Assembly: GCA_031392925.1 (NCBI GenBank)
Contig: JANMVV010000278.1
Location: 1-12,164, forward strand
Direction of reading: 5' to 3'
Length of the DNA: 12,164 bases
Source of the DNA: JAGNNV01 sp031392925
GTDB taxonomy: Bacteria; Acidobacteriota; Vicinamibacteria; Fen-336; JAGNNV01
The position numbers and the translations under genes were made by a program. Within the stretch, counting starts at the first letter, position 1. Each line of letters begins with the position of its first letter. Positions 1 to 5,824 of the stretch are shown one piece after another. The notes under the pieces are model-generated. The model did not search any database, was not told the origin of the DNA, and worked only from the letters and a program-made list of their open reading frames with translations.

Positions 1-123
1 CTCAAGTCGCGCGCGATGGCGGATCCCGTGGTCGAACGCACGCTCGACCTCTTCGGCGGAACCCTCCTCGACGTCAAGCCCCTCGACACGCCGCCCGAAA
101 CCACGGATGGCGAGGAGAGCTAG
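1..123 (+). CDS. dnaX: DNA polymerase III subunit gamma/tau, C-terminal end (partial)
   Basis: The frame is open from the first base of the window and ends in TAG, giving 40 residues. The core reads DPVVERTLDLFGGTLLDVKP, followed by an acidic, Pro/Thr-rich tail. The pattern 'P-V-x-x-x-L-x-L-F-G-G-x-x-x-D-V-K/R' is how many bacterial gamma/tau (clamp-loader) subunits end, where the last helix and strand lead into a short disordered tail. This is recognised from a short tail only, with no AAA+ motor in view, so the name is tentative. The usual neighbours ybaB and recR do not follow. Instead the gene meets the BON-domain gene head-on, and both stop codons lie in one CTAG (120-123), leaving no room for a terminator. 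Confidence 0.55.
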   Translation, partial: LKSRAMADPVVERTLDLFGGTLLDVKPLDTPPETTDGEES

Positions 124-719
124 CGGACTTCGACTTTAAGGACGCCCTCGACGGAGCGGGCGACTTCGAGAGCGCGCTTCTTCTGGTCGGCGGTGGCCGC
201 GCCCGACGAAAGCTGAACGACTCGGCGCATGACCTTCACCTCGAAGCCGGCGTCGGCGAGGGCCTTGTCGAGCTTGAAGGCCGCGCGGATCTTCAGCTCC
301 AGAGCCTCGTCATCGACCTTCTCGCCGATGGACCGGTTCTCGCCATCCCCTTTCTTCCCCGCCATCGCATCGACTTCGAGGAAGTTGACGACCTGACGGA
401 CGCCCGGGACCGACAACACGATGCCTTCAGCGTTCTTCGAAGCTTCCGCGTTCGGTACCTTGCCTCGGAGCGTGACCACGTCCTTCTCGGCGCCCACCTC
501 GATGTCGAGATCCTTGAGCGACTCCCGGAGCGAGAGGGCGGCCTTCACCTGAGCGGCCAGGGTCATGGTCGCCATCTTGTCCTTGACCACCGAAGCGCCA
601 TTCTTCCACGGAGCGCTCTCGGGATGGAGTCTCGTGTAGTAGAGGACGCCGCCGACCACGAGGGCCACCAGAACGAGAACGGCGATCAGCCGGACGAAGC
701 GGAAGAAACAACCAAACAT
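120..719 (-). CDS. Membrane-anchored protein with two BON domains
   Basis: The product has 199 residues. An N-terminal transmembrane helix (about residues 8-27, LIAVLVLVALVVGGVLYY) follows a short positively charged end. It may act as an uncleaved anchor, placing the rest outside the cytoplasmic membrane. Two BON (OsmY/nodulation) domains follow. The first (about 51-116) has the canonical V-x-L-x-G-x-V strand and the 'A-x-x-V-x-G-V-x-x-V-x-N' ending. The second (about 136-199) is degenerate: the glycine of the central strand is displaced (VVQLSSGA), but the ending SVEGVLKVEV is kept. A Lys/Gly/Asp-rich linker (120-135) separates them. BON domains are thought to bind lipid or envelope surfaces. 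The ATG is supported by AGGGGG 8 nt upstream (728-733). It lies 23 bp after the DUF507 pair, so it is probably the last gene of that transcript. Exact function is unknown. Confidence 0.85.
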   Translation of the reverse strand: MFGCFFRFVRLIAVLVLVALVVGGVLYYTRLHPESAPWKNGASVVKDKMATMTLAAQVKAALSLRESLKDLDIEVGAEKDVVTLRGKVPNAEASKNAEGIVLSVPGVRQVVNFLEVDAMAGKKGDGENRSIGEKVDDEALELKIRAAFKLDKALADAGFEVKVMRRVVQLSSGAATADQKKRALEVARSVEGVLKVEVR

Positions 720-742
720 GACGGTGACCCCCTAGGTCCGAC

Positions 743-1018
743 CTATCGGCGACGGCGCGCGGACTCTTCCTCGAAATATTTGCGATAGAGGATGTCCCAC
801 TCTTCGGAGCCCTCGGGAATCCCCTTCTTCTGGGTTTCGATCTTCTGGCGCACCGCGAGGTCGATGGCCTCGTCGACCTTGCCCTCGTTCTCGATGAACT
901 TGAAGATCTCGGCGCGGATGTCCTTGGGGTCGGTGAAGAACTCGACCATGGGCTCGTCCTTCAAATAGGCGATGGCCACGTGCGAGAGCTGCATCATCTT
1001 TTCTCGCGAGAGCCTCAC
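743..1018 (-). CDS. DUF507 family protein (second of a tandem pair)
   Basis: The product has 91 residues starting at GTG (1016-1018), which overlaps the stop of the upstream DUF507 gene as GTGA. AGGGG (1027-1031) sits 8 nt upstream, so translational coupling with its own Shine-Dalgarno sequence is likely. The N-terminus MRLSREKMMQLSHVAIAYL matches the start of DUF507 proteins (M-R-L/V-S/T-x-x-x-x-x-L-A/S-x-x-I). The rest is charged and helical, ending in Arg-Arg-Arg-Arg. There is no signal peptide, membrane segment or catalytic motif, so it is probably cytoplasmic. No biochemical role is established for the family. It could form a heterodimer with the product of the neighbouring gene, since the two are similar in length, share an N-terminal pattern and are coupled. 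Confidence 0.85.
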   Translation of the reverse strand: MRLSREKMMQLSHVAIAYLKDEPMVEFFTDPKDIRAEIFKFIENEGKVDEAIDLAVRQKIETQKKGIPEGSEEWDILYRKYFEEESARRRR

Positions 1019-1293
1019 AGGATGATCCCCTTCTTCTTCGCGAGCTCGCGCTTCACCTTCCGGAACATGTCGAGGCCGGTGATGTTGTCCCGCGCCATGG
1101 TGGTGGAGTGCGACATGAGGATCGCGCGCGCCTCTTCGTTCAGGGCGTCCTCGAGACGGATTTCCTTGAGGAGAGCGCCGGTGAGGCTCAAGACCACCGC
1201 CTCCTCGTTGTCGCAGTCGATCCGGTGGGCGGTCGTGAGCGTTCTGATGATCTTCCGGGCGAGGTATTGGACTTCCTGGTCGGTGACGCGCAT
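1015..1293 (-). CDS. DUF507 family protein (first of a tandem pair)
   Basis: The product has 92 residues with an ATG start. The N-terminus MRVTDQEVQYLARKIIRTL is the DUF507 signature, followed by a mostly helical, charged chain that ends KRELAKKKGIIL. No signal peptide or enzymatic motif is visible. The stop (TGA) overlaps the GTG of the next DUF507 gene by four bases. The region just before the ATG has no Shine-Dalgarno sequence. Instead there is an extended -10-like box TGCGATACT (1307-1315) ending 13 nt before the start, so the gene probably begins a transcript with a leader of only a few bases. The family is widespread in Deltaproteobacteria-like lineages, Nitrospirae and Aquificae, with unknown function. 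Confidence 0.85.
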   Translation of the reverse strand: MRVTDQEVQYLARKIIRTLTTAHRIDCDNEEAVVLSLTGALLKEIRLEDALNEEARAILMSHSTTMARDNITGLDMFRKVKRELAKKKGIIL

Positions 1294-1306
1294 TGTTTCA
1301 GGTCGA

Positions 1307-1315
1307 AGTATCGCA
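1307..1315 (-). promoter_or_regulatory. Extended -10 promoter box before the DUF507 pair
   Basis: On the minus strand the sequence reads TGC-GATACT, an extended -10 (TGn plus a hexamer matching TATAAT at four positions), ending 13 nt before the ATG at 1293. The -35 region (about 1330-1335, TGAAGA) is poor, as expected for an extended -10 promoter. Eleven of twelve bases of the box TG(C/T)GATACTTCG recur before the DUF4912 gene at 5719-5730. It implies that the DUF507-BON genes can be transcribed separately from the pilB-like gene 164 bp upstream. Confidence 0.4.
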
Positions 1316-1457
1316 CGCCGGCATTGACCTCTTCATGCGATCGGTGGTGCATCGAGCCTCACCGGCGAGCGTCGAGGTGACGGGGACGCGGGTTGGAGCC
1401 ATCGGCGCGGGCCTCCTCGTCCTGCTCGACTCCGAGAAGCGTCTTAGCCCCGCAAGA

Positions 1458-3242
1458 CTACTTGCCCGTGACCCGAATGAGCTCGGCGACCGTGGTCCGG
1501 CCGCGAACGACCTTCTCGAACGCCGACTCGCGAAGGCTCCGCATTCCCTCCTCGCGCGCGGTCTTGCGGATGTCGACCGACGACAGGCCCTGGGCCACCT
1601 GGAGCCTGATCTTGTCCGATAGGGCCATGATCTCGTAGATACCATCCCGTCCCGAATAGCCGGTCTGCCGGCATTGAAGGCACCCGGCGCCCGACTTGAA
1701 AACCGCCCCGGCGAGTTTCGCTCTTGACACCCGCAATGCCGCCACTTCCTCGTCGGTGGGAGGGTGCTCCACCAGGCACGAAGGGCAGTTGGTCCGCACC
1801 AGGCGTTGGGCGATCACACCCGCAAGCGTCGAGGTAACCAGGAACTGGGGCACGCCGAGATCGAGCAGGCGCGTGATCGAGGATGGCGCGTCGTTGGTGT
1901 GAAGGGTGGAGAGGACGAGGTGCCCGGTGAGGGCGGCCTGGACGGCATGATCCGCGGTCTCGGAATCCCGGATCTCGCCCACCATCACGATGTCCGGGTC
2001 CTGCCGCAACACCGTGCGCAGGGCGGCCGCGAACGTGACGTCGATCTGAGGCCGGACCGAGACCTGGTTGAAGTCCTCGATCACCATTTCCACGGGGTCT
2101 TCAATGGTGACGATGTTCACCTCCGGCTTCGAGAGGTGCCGGAGGATCGAATAGAGCGTGGTGGTCTTGCCGCTGCCCGTGGGCCCGGTCACGAGGATGA
2201 TGCCGTTGGTACGTTCGATGAAGGAGAGAACCTTCTGGAACTCGGGGCCGGCGAAGCCCAGTTCCTCGATGCCCTTCATCAGAATTTCCGGGTCGAAGAT
2301 TCGGAGGACGGCCTTCTCGCCAAAGGCGGTGGGCATGGTGGACACGCGCAGCTCCACCTCCCGGCCCTTCTCATCGCGCTTGATCCGGCCGTCCTGGGGA
2401 CGTCGTTTCTCGGCGAGGTTCATTCCGGAGAGCAGCTTGATGCGAGAGACCACGGCCTGGTACACGATCTTCGGAATCACGTGGACGTCATGAAGGATGC
2501 CGTCGATGCGCAGACGGACGAGAGTCAGCTCGCGCTTGGGCTCGAAGTGGATGTCGGAAGCCCGCTGCTCGAAGGCGTAGGAGAGGATGTGATCGAGGGC
2601 CTTGACCACCGGAGCGGCGGCCGGATCGAGATCCTCCTGGTTCGACGAGGAGAGGAACTCCTGGTTCGAGATGTCGACGGTTGAAATGCGTCCCTGACGG
2701 AGTTGGGCCTCGGCGGTCTTGAGCGAGGTCTTGAGGTCGTAGAACGAGCGGGAGATGGCCTCGATGTCGGCCTTGGGAGCCACCACCCTCTCAACCCCGA
2801 GGCCGGTGACGCGCCTTATGTCCTCATCGGGGAAGGGCGCGAAGGGGTCGTGAACCGCGATCACGATCTTCCCGGCGTTCTGACCGATGGCCACGATTCC
2901 GTTCTTGCGGGCGAAGCCCGCGGGCAAGGCACTCGTCACCACCTCGAGATCGAGATCGAGAGGGTTGATCCGCTGGAAACGAAGGCCGGCCGCCTCGGCG
3001 AGAGCCTGGGTCAACTGAATCTCGGTCAGGATGCCGAGCCGCACTATGGCTTCGTCGGCGGGAACCTTCTCGAGCTTCGCGAGCTTGTCGACCTTTTCCG
3101 CCTGCTCCGCGGTAAGAACCTTCCGAGCCACGAGGAGGGGCACGATTTCACGCGCGGCGCTCGTGGCCTGGGCGGGCGGCGGAACGGGATGTCTTCGCGC
3201 GGGGGGGGTTGGTGGAGTCACGGCGTGGTGATTATCCGACAT
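1458..3242 (-). CDS. Type IV pilus / type II secretion assembly ATPase (PilB/GspE family)
   Basis: A 594-residue hexameric secretion ATPase that would power pilus extension or pseudopilus assembly at the inner face of the cytoplasmic membrane. A Pro-rich N-terminal tail (1-28) is followed by a GspE N-terminal/MshEN domain (about 30-165). The catalytic core has the N2 segment ASDIHFEP (228-235), Walker A GPTGSGKT (353-360), the Asp box TIEDPVE (379-385), Walker B DPDIVMVGEIRD (415-426) and the His box GHLVLSTLHTND (440-451). The zinc-binding cysteines are C486, C489, C521 and C524, which is normal for PilB/GspE and unlike PilT. Length is slightly above the usual 560-570, explained by the tail. 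It starts 23 bp after the branching-enzyme stop. No other pilus or secretion gene is in the window, so PilB cannot be told from GspE. The tail contains a run of eight C (3201-3208 on this strand); GTG codons at V34 and V38 could serve as alternative starts. Confidence 0.93.
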   Translation of the reverse strand: MSDNHHAVTPPTPPARRHPVPPPAQATSAAREIVPLLVARKVLTAEQAEKVDKLAKLEKVPADEAIVRLGILTEIQLTQALAEAAGLRFQRINPLDLDLEVVTSALPAGFARKNGIVAIGQNAGKIVIAVHDPFAPFPDEDIRRVTGLGVERVVAPKADIEAISRSFYDLKTSLKTAEAQLRQGRISTVDISNQEFLSSSNQEDLDPAAAPVVKALDHILSYAFEQRASDIHFEPKRELTLVRLRIDGILHDVHVIPKIVYQAVVSRIKLLSGMNLAEKRRPQDGRIKRDEKGREVELRVSTMPTAFGEKAVLRIFDPEILMKGIEELGFAGPEFQKVLSFIERTNGIILVTGPTGSGKTTTLYSILRHLSKPEVNIVTIEDPVEMVIEDFNQVSVRPQIDVTFAAALRTVLRQDPDIVMVGEIRDSETADHAVQAALTGHLVLSTLHTNDAPSSITRLLDLGVPQFLVTSTLAGVIAQRLVRTNCPSCLVEHPPTDEEVAALRVSRAKLAGAVFKSGAGCLQCRQTGYSGRDGIYEIMALSDKIRLQVAQGLSSVDIRKTAREEGMRSLRESAFEKVVRGRTTVAELIRVTGK

Positions 3243-3265
3243 CGGCCCCCAAAGGCCCTGGCCGG

Positions 3266-4954
3266 TCAGTGCAGAGAACTCGAGAAGACCCGGTAGTCCA
3301 TGGCCGGGAAGATGGGCCAGGCCTTCTCGAAACGCCGGACCGTGCGCTCGTCCGGGCTGTCGGTTTCGATGGCGGAGGCGAGGTCCGAGAAGCCCTTCAG
3401 GTGCTGGATCACCCGATTGGTCGCGTACTCGACCATGGTGCCGGTCTTCATGATGAAGGCCCAGTCGGACGCCTGCGCCAGCAGCAGTTCCCGCGCGGCC
3501 TGATTGAGGGCGCGGCTGAGGAGACCAGAGGCGTGGGGGTACCGGTCGGCAAGCAGGATCATCCGCCGGGCCGCGGCGTCGTAGTGGGGATAGATCCAGT
3601 CGTTCGTCTCGTTCAGCCAGACCGAGGCGTAGCCCTTTTCACCCCAGGTCGACATCTCCGGGCTCGCCACCTCGCACTCGTCGAACTGGGCGAGATAAGC
3701 CGGCGGCGTCGTGGCCACGACATCGTTGCGCGCATCGAGATTCCGGAACACCTGCTCCAGAAACTGCGGCCCCTCGAACCACCAGTGACCGAAGAGTTCC
3801 GCATCGTAGGGGCTCACGATCAGGGGGGGCCTGTTCATCAGGGGCCGCGCGCGCGCGGCCTGCAGCCGCCGCTCGTTGGCAAAATGCGCGGCGTGTTCGA
3901 GCACGCGGCTCAGAGCATGGCCCCGGACGTAGGGCTCCTTCACATGCTGGCCCCCCTTCCCGGTGACGCGATGCCGCTTGAGCCCGACCGGGCGACGGGG
4001 CTCGTCGGGCTTCATGAAGTCGACGAGTTCCTTGAGCGGCAGCTCCCAGCCCGCGTCCTTGTAGAACTCGCGGTATTCGGGGTCGCCCGGATAGCCCACC
4101 TCCGAGCTCCAGACCTGTCGCGACGACTCCATGTCGCGGCCGAAGAAGACGATGCCGCCGGTGGACATGATGGGCGCCATCACCCCGAACCTCGGAGGCG
4201 GGAAGGAATCGGTGACGCCGTGCGCCTCCAGGAAGGAATAGCGCAGGCCCGCCTCGGCGAGATAAGCCTCGACGCCCTCGAAGTAGCCGCACTCGGGCAG
4301 CCAGATGCCCTCGGGCTGATATCCGAAGATCCGTTTGAAATCGGTGGTCGCCACCTGGACCTGGGCGCGCACCGCTTCGGGGGTGTGCCGCATCAGGGGC
4401 AGGAAGCCGTGGGTGGCGCCGCAGGTGATGATCTCGATCGATCCCGCGGCCCGGTGCTTCCAGAAAGCGGCCACCAGATCGCGTCGATAGGTGCTGACGA
4501 AGAGCTCCTTGAGGCTCGCCAGATCCTGCTCCGCGAAGAGAGTCGCTTCGAAGAGGTGTTTGTCGTGGCTCGCGGTGCGCTTCGCCTCCCTCGAGGCCAG
4601 TTTCAGCAGCGACTCGATCCGTCGCTCGCACCTCTTCATGAGCAGAGGGTCCTGCATCATCGCGAGGAGCGGCGGGGACAAGGTCAGGGTGAGACGAAAC
4701 CGAACCCGGTCGCGGGACAAATGATCCATCATCCGCAGGAGCGGAAGGTAGGTCTCGATCACCGCCTCGTAGAGCCAGTCCTCCTCGAGGAAGTGCTCGT
4801 GTTCAGCATGCCGGACGAACGGAAGATGGGCGTGAAGAACCGGACACCAGAAACCGAGAGGATTCTGCGGCGGCGTGCTTTCACCGACGATAGAGATCGC
4901 TCGCTCCTCCCAGGACGCGCGTGGCCGGGGCGGCCGCGGACGAGGCGCCGGCAC
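3266..4954 (-). CDS. GH57 1,4-alpha-glucan branching enzyme (TK1436/AmyC type)
   Basis: This enzyme makes alpha-1,6 branches in glycogen-like glucan by cutting and transferring alpha-1,4 chains. The fold begins at GFWCPVLHAHLPFVRH, the first strand of the GH57 barrel with its HAHLPF motif. The nucleophile Glu lies in GIWLPECGY (codon 4292-4294) and the acid/base Asp in SPYDAELFGHWWFEG. The loop GYPGDPEYREFY corresponds to the flexible Tyr-bearing loop of characterised GH57 branching enzymes. The C-terminal helical part ends SDWAFIMKTGTMVEYA and is complete. The start is uncertain. The frame stays open to TTG 4990, with GTG at 4987 and 4954; GTG 4954 (562 aa) is the shortest with a conventional codon and overlaps the DUF4912 gene by 74 bp. 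Homology suggests a start near 4897, where a strong SD (4904-4911) precedes ATC rather than ATG. It pairs with the DUF4912 gene and is followed by the pilB-like gene. Confidence 0.92.
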   Translation of the reverse strand: MPAPRPRPPRPRASWEERAISIVGESTPPQNPLGFWCPVLHAHLPFVRHAEHEHFLEEDWLYEAVIETYLPLLRMMDHLSRDRVRFRLTLTLSPPLLAMMQDPLLMKRCERRIESLLKLASREAKRTASHDKHLFEATLFAEQDLASLKELFVSTYRRDLVAAFWKHRAAGSIEIITCGATHGFLPLMRHTPEAVRAQVQVATTDFKRIFGYQPEGIWLPECGYFEGVEAYLAEAGLRYSFLEAHGVTDSFPPPRFGVMAPIMSTGGIVFFGRDMESSRQVWSSEVGYPGDPEYREFYKDAGWELPLKELVDFMKPDEPRRPVGLKRHRVTGKGGQHVKEPYVRGHALSRVLEHAAHFANERRLQAARARPLMNRPPLIVSPYDAELFGHWWFEGPQFLEQVFRNLDARNDVVATTPPAYLAQFDECEVASPEMSTWGEKGYASVWLNETNDWIYPHYDAAARRMILLADRYPHASGLLSRALNQAARELLLAQASDWAFIMKTGTMVEYATNRVIQHLKGFSDLASAIETDSPDERTVRRFEKAWPIFPAMDYRVFSSSLH

Positions 4955-5714
4955 TCGGCGAAGAATTGGCGCGGGCCCGTGCGACACCAAAGCCCGTCCG
5001 GGGCTTCGGCGACAGACCGCCGCGCCGCGCCACCGCTATGGCCTCCCGGTATCCAAGCACCGCGCGACGACCGGTTTCGAGGGACTCCTGCCGGGCGAGA
5101 GGCCCCATCGGGACGAAACAGGGCGCGCTTCTGGCCACGAGCTCGAATCTTCCCGCGGGTGTGGTGAAACCGATCTCGGCGATGAAGGAAGGACCACCGT
5201 CGATCTTCAGATATCGCGAGCGCGCCTTCTTGCCCACGTGCATCACGCTGGCGCCGCCGCCCGCCCGGGTCAGGCGCAGGGTGAGGGTGGAGACCGCGAA
5301 GCCCCGATGGCCCAGCCGGGCCTTGAGCGCTTCAATCGTGGACGGGGCCATGTCCCAGGCTGCGAAGAGGGTCTGCGGATCGCGGACCAGAAGGAGCAGG
5401 TGGCTCTCGCCGTAGCTCATGGGCAGGGTGGGGCGCGCCTTCGCCGTCGTGGTTTCGACGCCCGCGAACTTCGAGGCCACCACCTGGGACTGCGCGTCTT
5501 CGATCAGCGGCTCAAAGACCTGCGGCTGGACCACGGGCTCGGCGAGGGGAGGCGCCATCGGTACGGGCTTCTTCTGCGCTGGAGGGGCGGATCGACCCGG
5601 GGCGCGGGTTTTGCGTGAGGCGGCTTTCGCCACTGGCTTCTTCACCGAAGCACCCTTCTCTCGACCGACCGACGTCTTCTTTGCGGTTTCGGAAACAGCC
5701 TTCGCCTTTGGCAT
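4881..5714 (-). CDS. DUF4912 domain protein with basic, disordered N-terminus
   Basis: The product has 277 residues from ATG 5714. Residues 1-65 are rich in Lys, Ala and Pro (AKKTSVGREKGASVKKPVAK), a disordered basic tail. The DUF4912 domain spans about 97-205: LPMSYGESHLLLLVRDPQTLFAAWDM is its hallmark opening (YG-E, LLVRDP, W/D), and it closes with FELVARSAPCFVP. The last 60 residues are Arg/Ser/Ala-rich. The family is often found beside GH57/DUF1957 branching enzymes and glycosyltransferases, so a glucan-related accessory role is likely, but no activity is known. An in-frame TTG exists at 5750 (12 more residues). It is disfavoured because it coincides with the -35 element TTGCGT, and the extended -10 ends 7 nt before the ATG, which puts transcription start on the ATG itself. 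The 3' end overlaps the branching-enzyme frame. Confidence 0.85.
   Translation of the reverse strand: MPKAKAVSETAKKTSVGREKGASVKKPVAKAASRKTRAPGRSAPPAQKKPVPMAPPLAEPVVQPQVFEPLIEDAQSQVVASKFAGVETTTAKARPTLPMSYGESHLLLLVRDPQTLFAAWDMAPSTIEALKARLGHRGFAVSTLTLRLTRAGGGASVMHVGKKARSRYLKIDGGPSFIAEIGFTTPAGRFELVARSAPCFVPMGPLARQESLETGRRAVLGYREAIAVARRGGLSPKPRTGFGVARARANSSPSAGASSAAAPATRVLGGASDLYRR
4904..4911 (-). promoter_or_regulatory. Strong Shine-Dalgarno sequence (GGGAGGAG) inside the end of the DUF4912 gene
   Basis: On the minus strand GGGAGGAG is followed after 6 nt by ATC (4897-4895) in the branching-enzyme frame, about 14 codons before the GH57 fold begins. This is the best ribosome-binding site in the window, and it sits where the branching enzyme should start. 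However, no ATG, GTG or TTG in the right frame follows it until well inside the enzyme. Confidence 0.5.
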
Positions 5715-5721
5715 AGCGCGA

Positions 5722-5750
5722 AGTATCACAAGGCCGCAGCCGAGACGCAA
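5722..5750 (-). promoter_or_regulatory. Extended -10 promoter for the DUF4912-GH57 transcript
   Basis: On the minus strand the elements are TTGCGT (5750-5745), a 17-nt spacer, then GATACT (5727-5722) preceded by TGT, an extended -10. The hexamer ends 7 nt before the ATG at 5714, so transcription would begin at or next to the first base of the start codon, giving a leaderless mRNA. The region has no Shine-Dalgarno sequence. The box is almost identical to that before the DUF507 pair. Confidence 0.45.
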
Positions 5751-5778
5751 AAGGCGGGACGCGCAGGGGGCGCTTTTT

Positions 5779-5798
5779 CGCGGCCGCCGAAAGCCGCG
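5779..5798. repeat. Inverted repeat CGCGGC-N8-GCCGCG in the divergent promoter region
   Basis: Two perfect 6-bp arms (5779-5784 and 5793-5798) flank an 8-bp spacer, between the divergent DUF4912 and cyclic-nucleotide/PATAN genes. It ends 4 bp before the TATACT hexamer of the latter, covering its -35 and spacer region, a typical place for an operator. In GC-rich DNA such repeats also arise by chance. Confidence 0.25.
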
Positions 5799-5802
5799 GG
5801 CA

Positions 5803-5808
5803 TATACT
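5803..5808 (+). promoter_or_regulatory. -10 hexamer TATACT before the cyclic-nucleotide/PATAN gene
   Basis: TATACT matches the sigma-70 -10 consensus at five of six positions. It ends 16 nt before the ATG at 5825, so the leader would be about 10 nt. No -35 consensus and no Shine-Dalgarno sequence are visible; the bases before the ATG are pyrimidine-rich (CACCTCC). Confidence 0.4.
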
Positions 5809-5824
5809 CACTCACCTCCACGTC

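Noticed and set aside
2944..2963. Short GAGATC-type tandem repeat inside the pilB-like gene.
   Set aside because: It encodes the in-frame LDLDLE segment of a conserved domain and is too short to be a meaningful repeat.
4881..4960. A programmed +1 frameshift joining DUF4912 to the branching enzyme as one fusion protein.
   Set aside because: The frames are related by +1 at CGG-TGA, but the SD-like GGGAGGAG is about 14 nt from the stop, much farther than the few-nt spacing of the prfB site, and no slippery codon is present; separate initiation explains the SD better.
3209..5167. A very long open frame on the + strand opposite the branching enzyme and the pilB-like gene.
   Set aside because: It is antisense to two genes with complete family motifs, its translation is Arg/Gly/His-rich low-complexity without any recognisable domain, and it is explained by GC-rich codon bias on the other strand.
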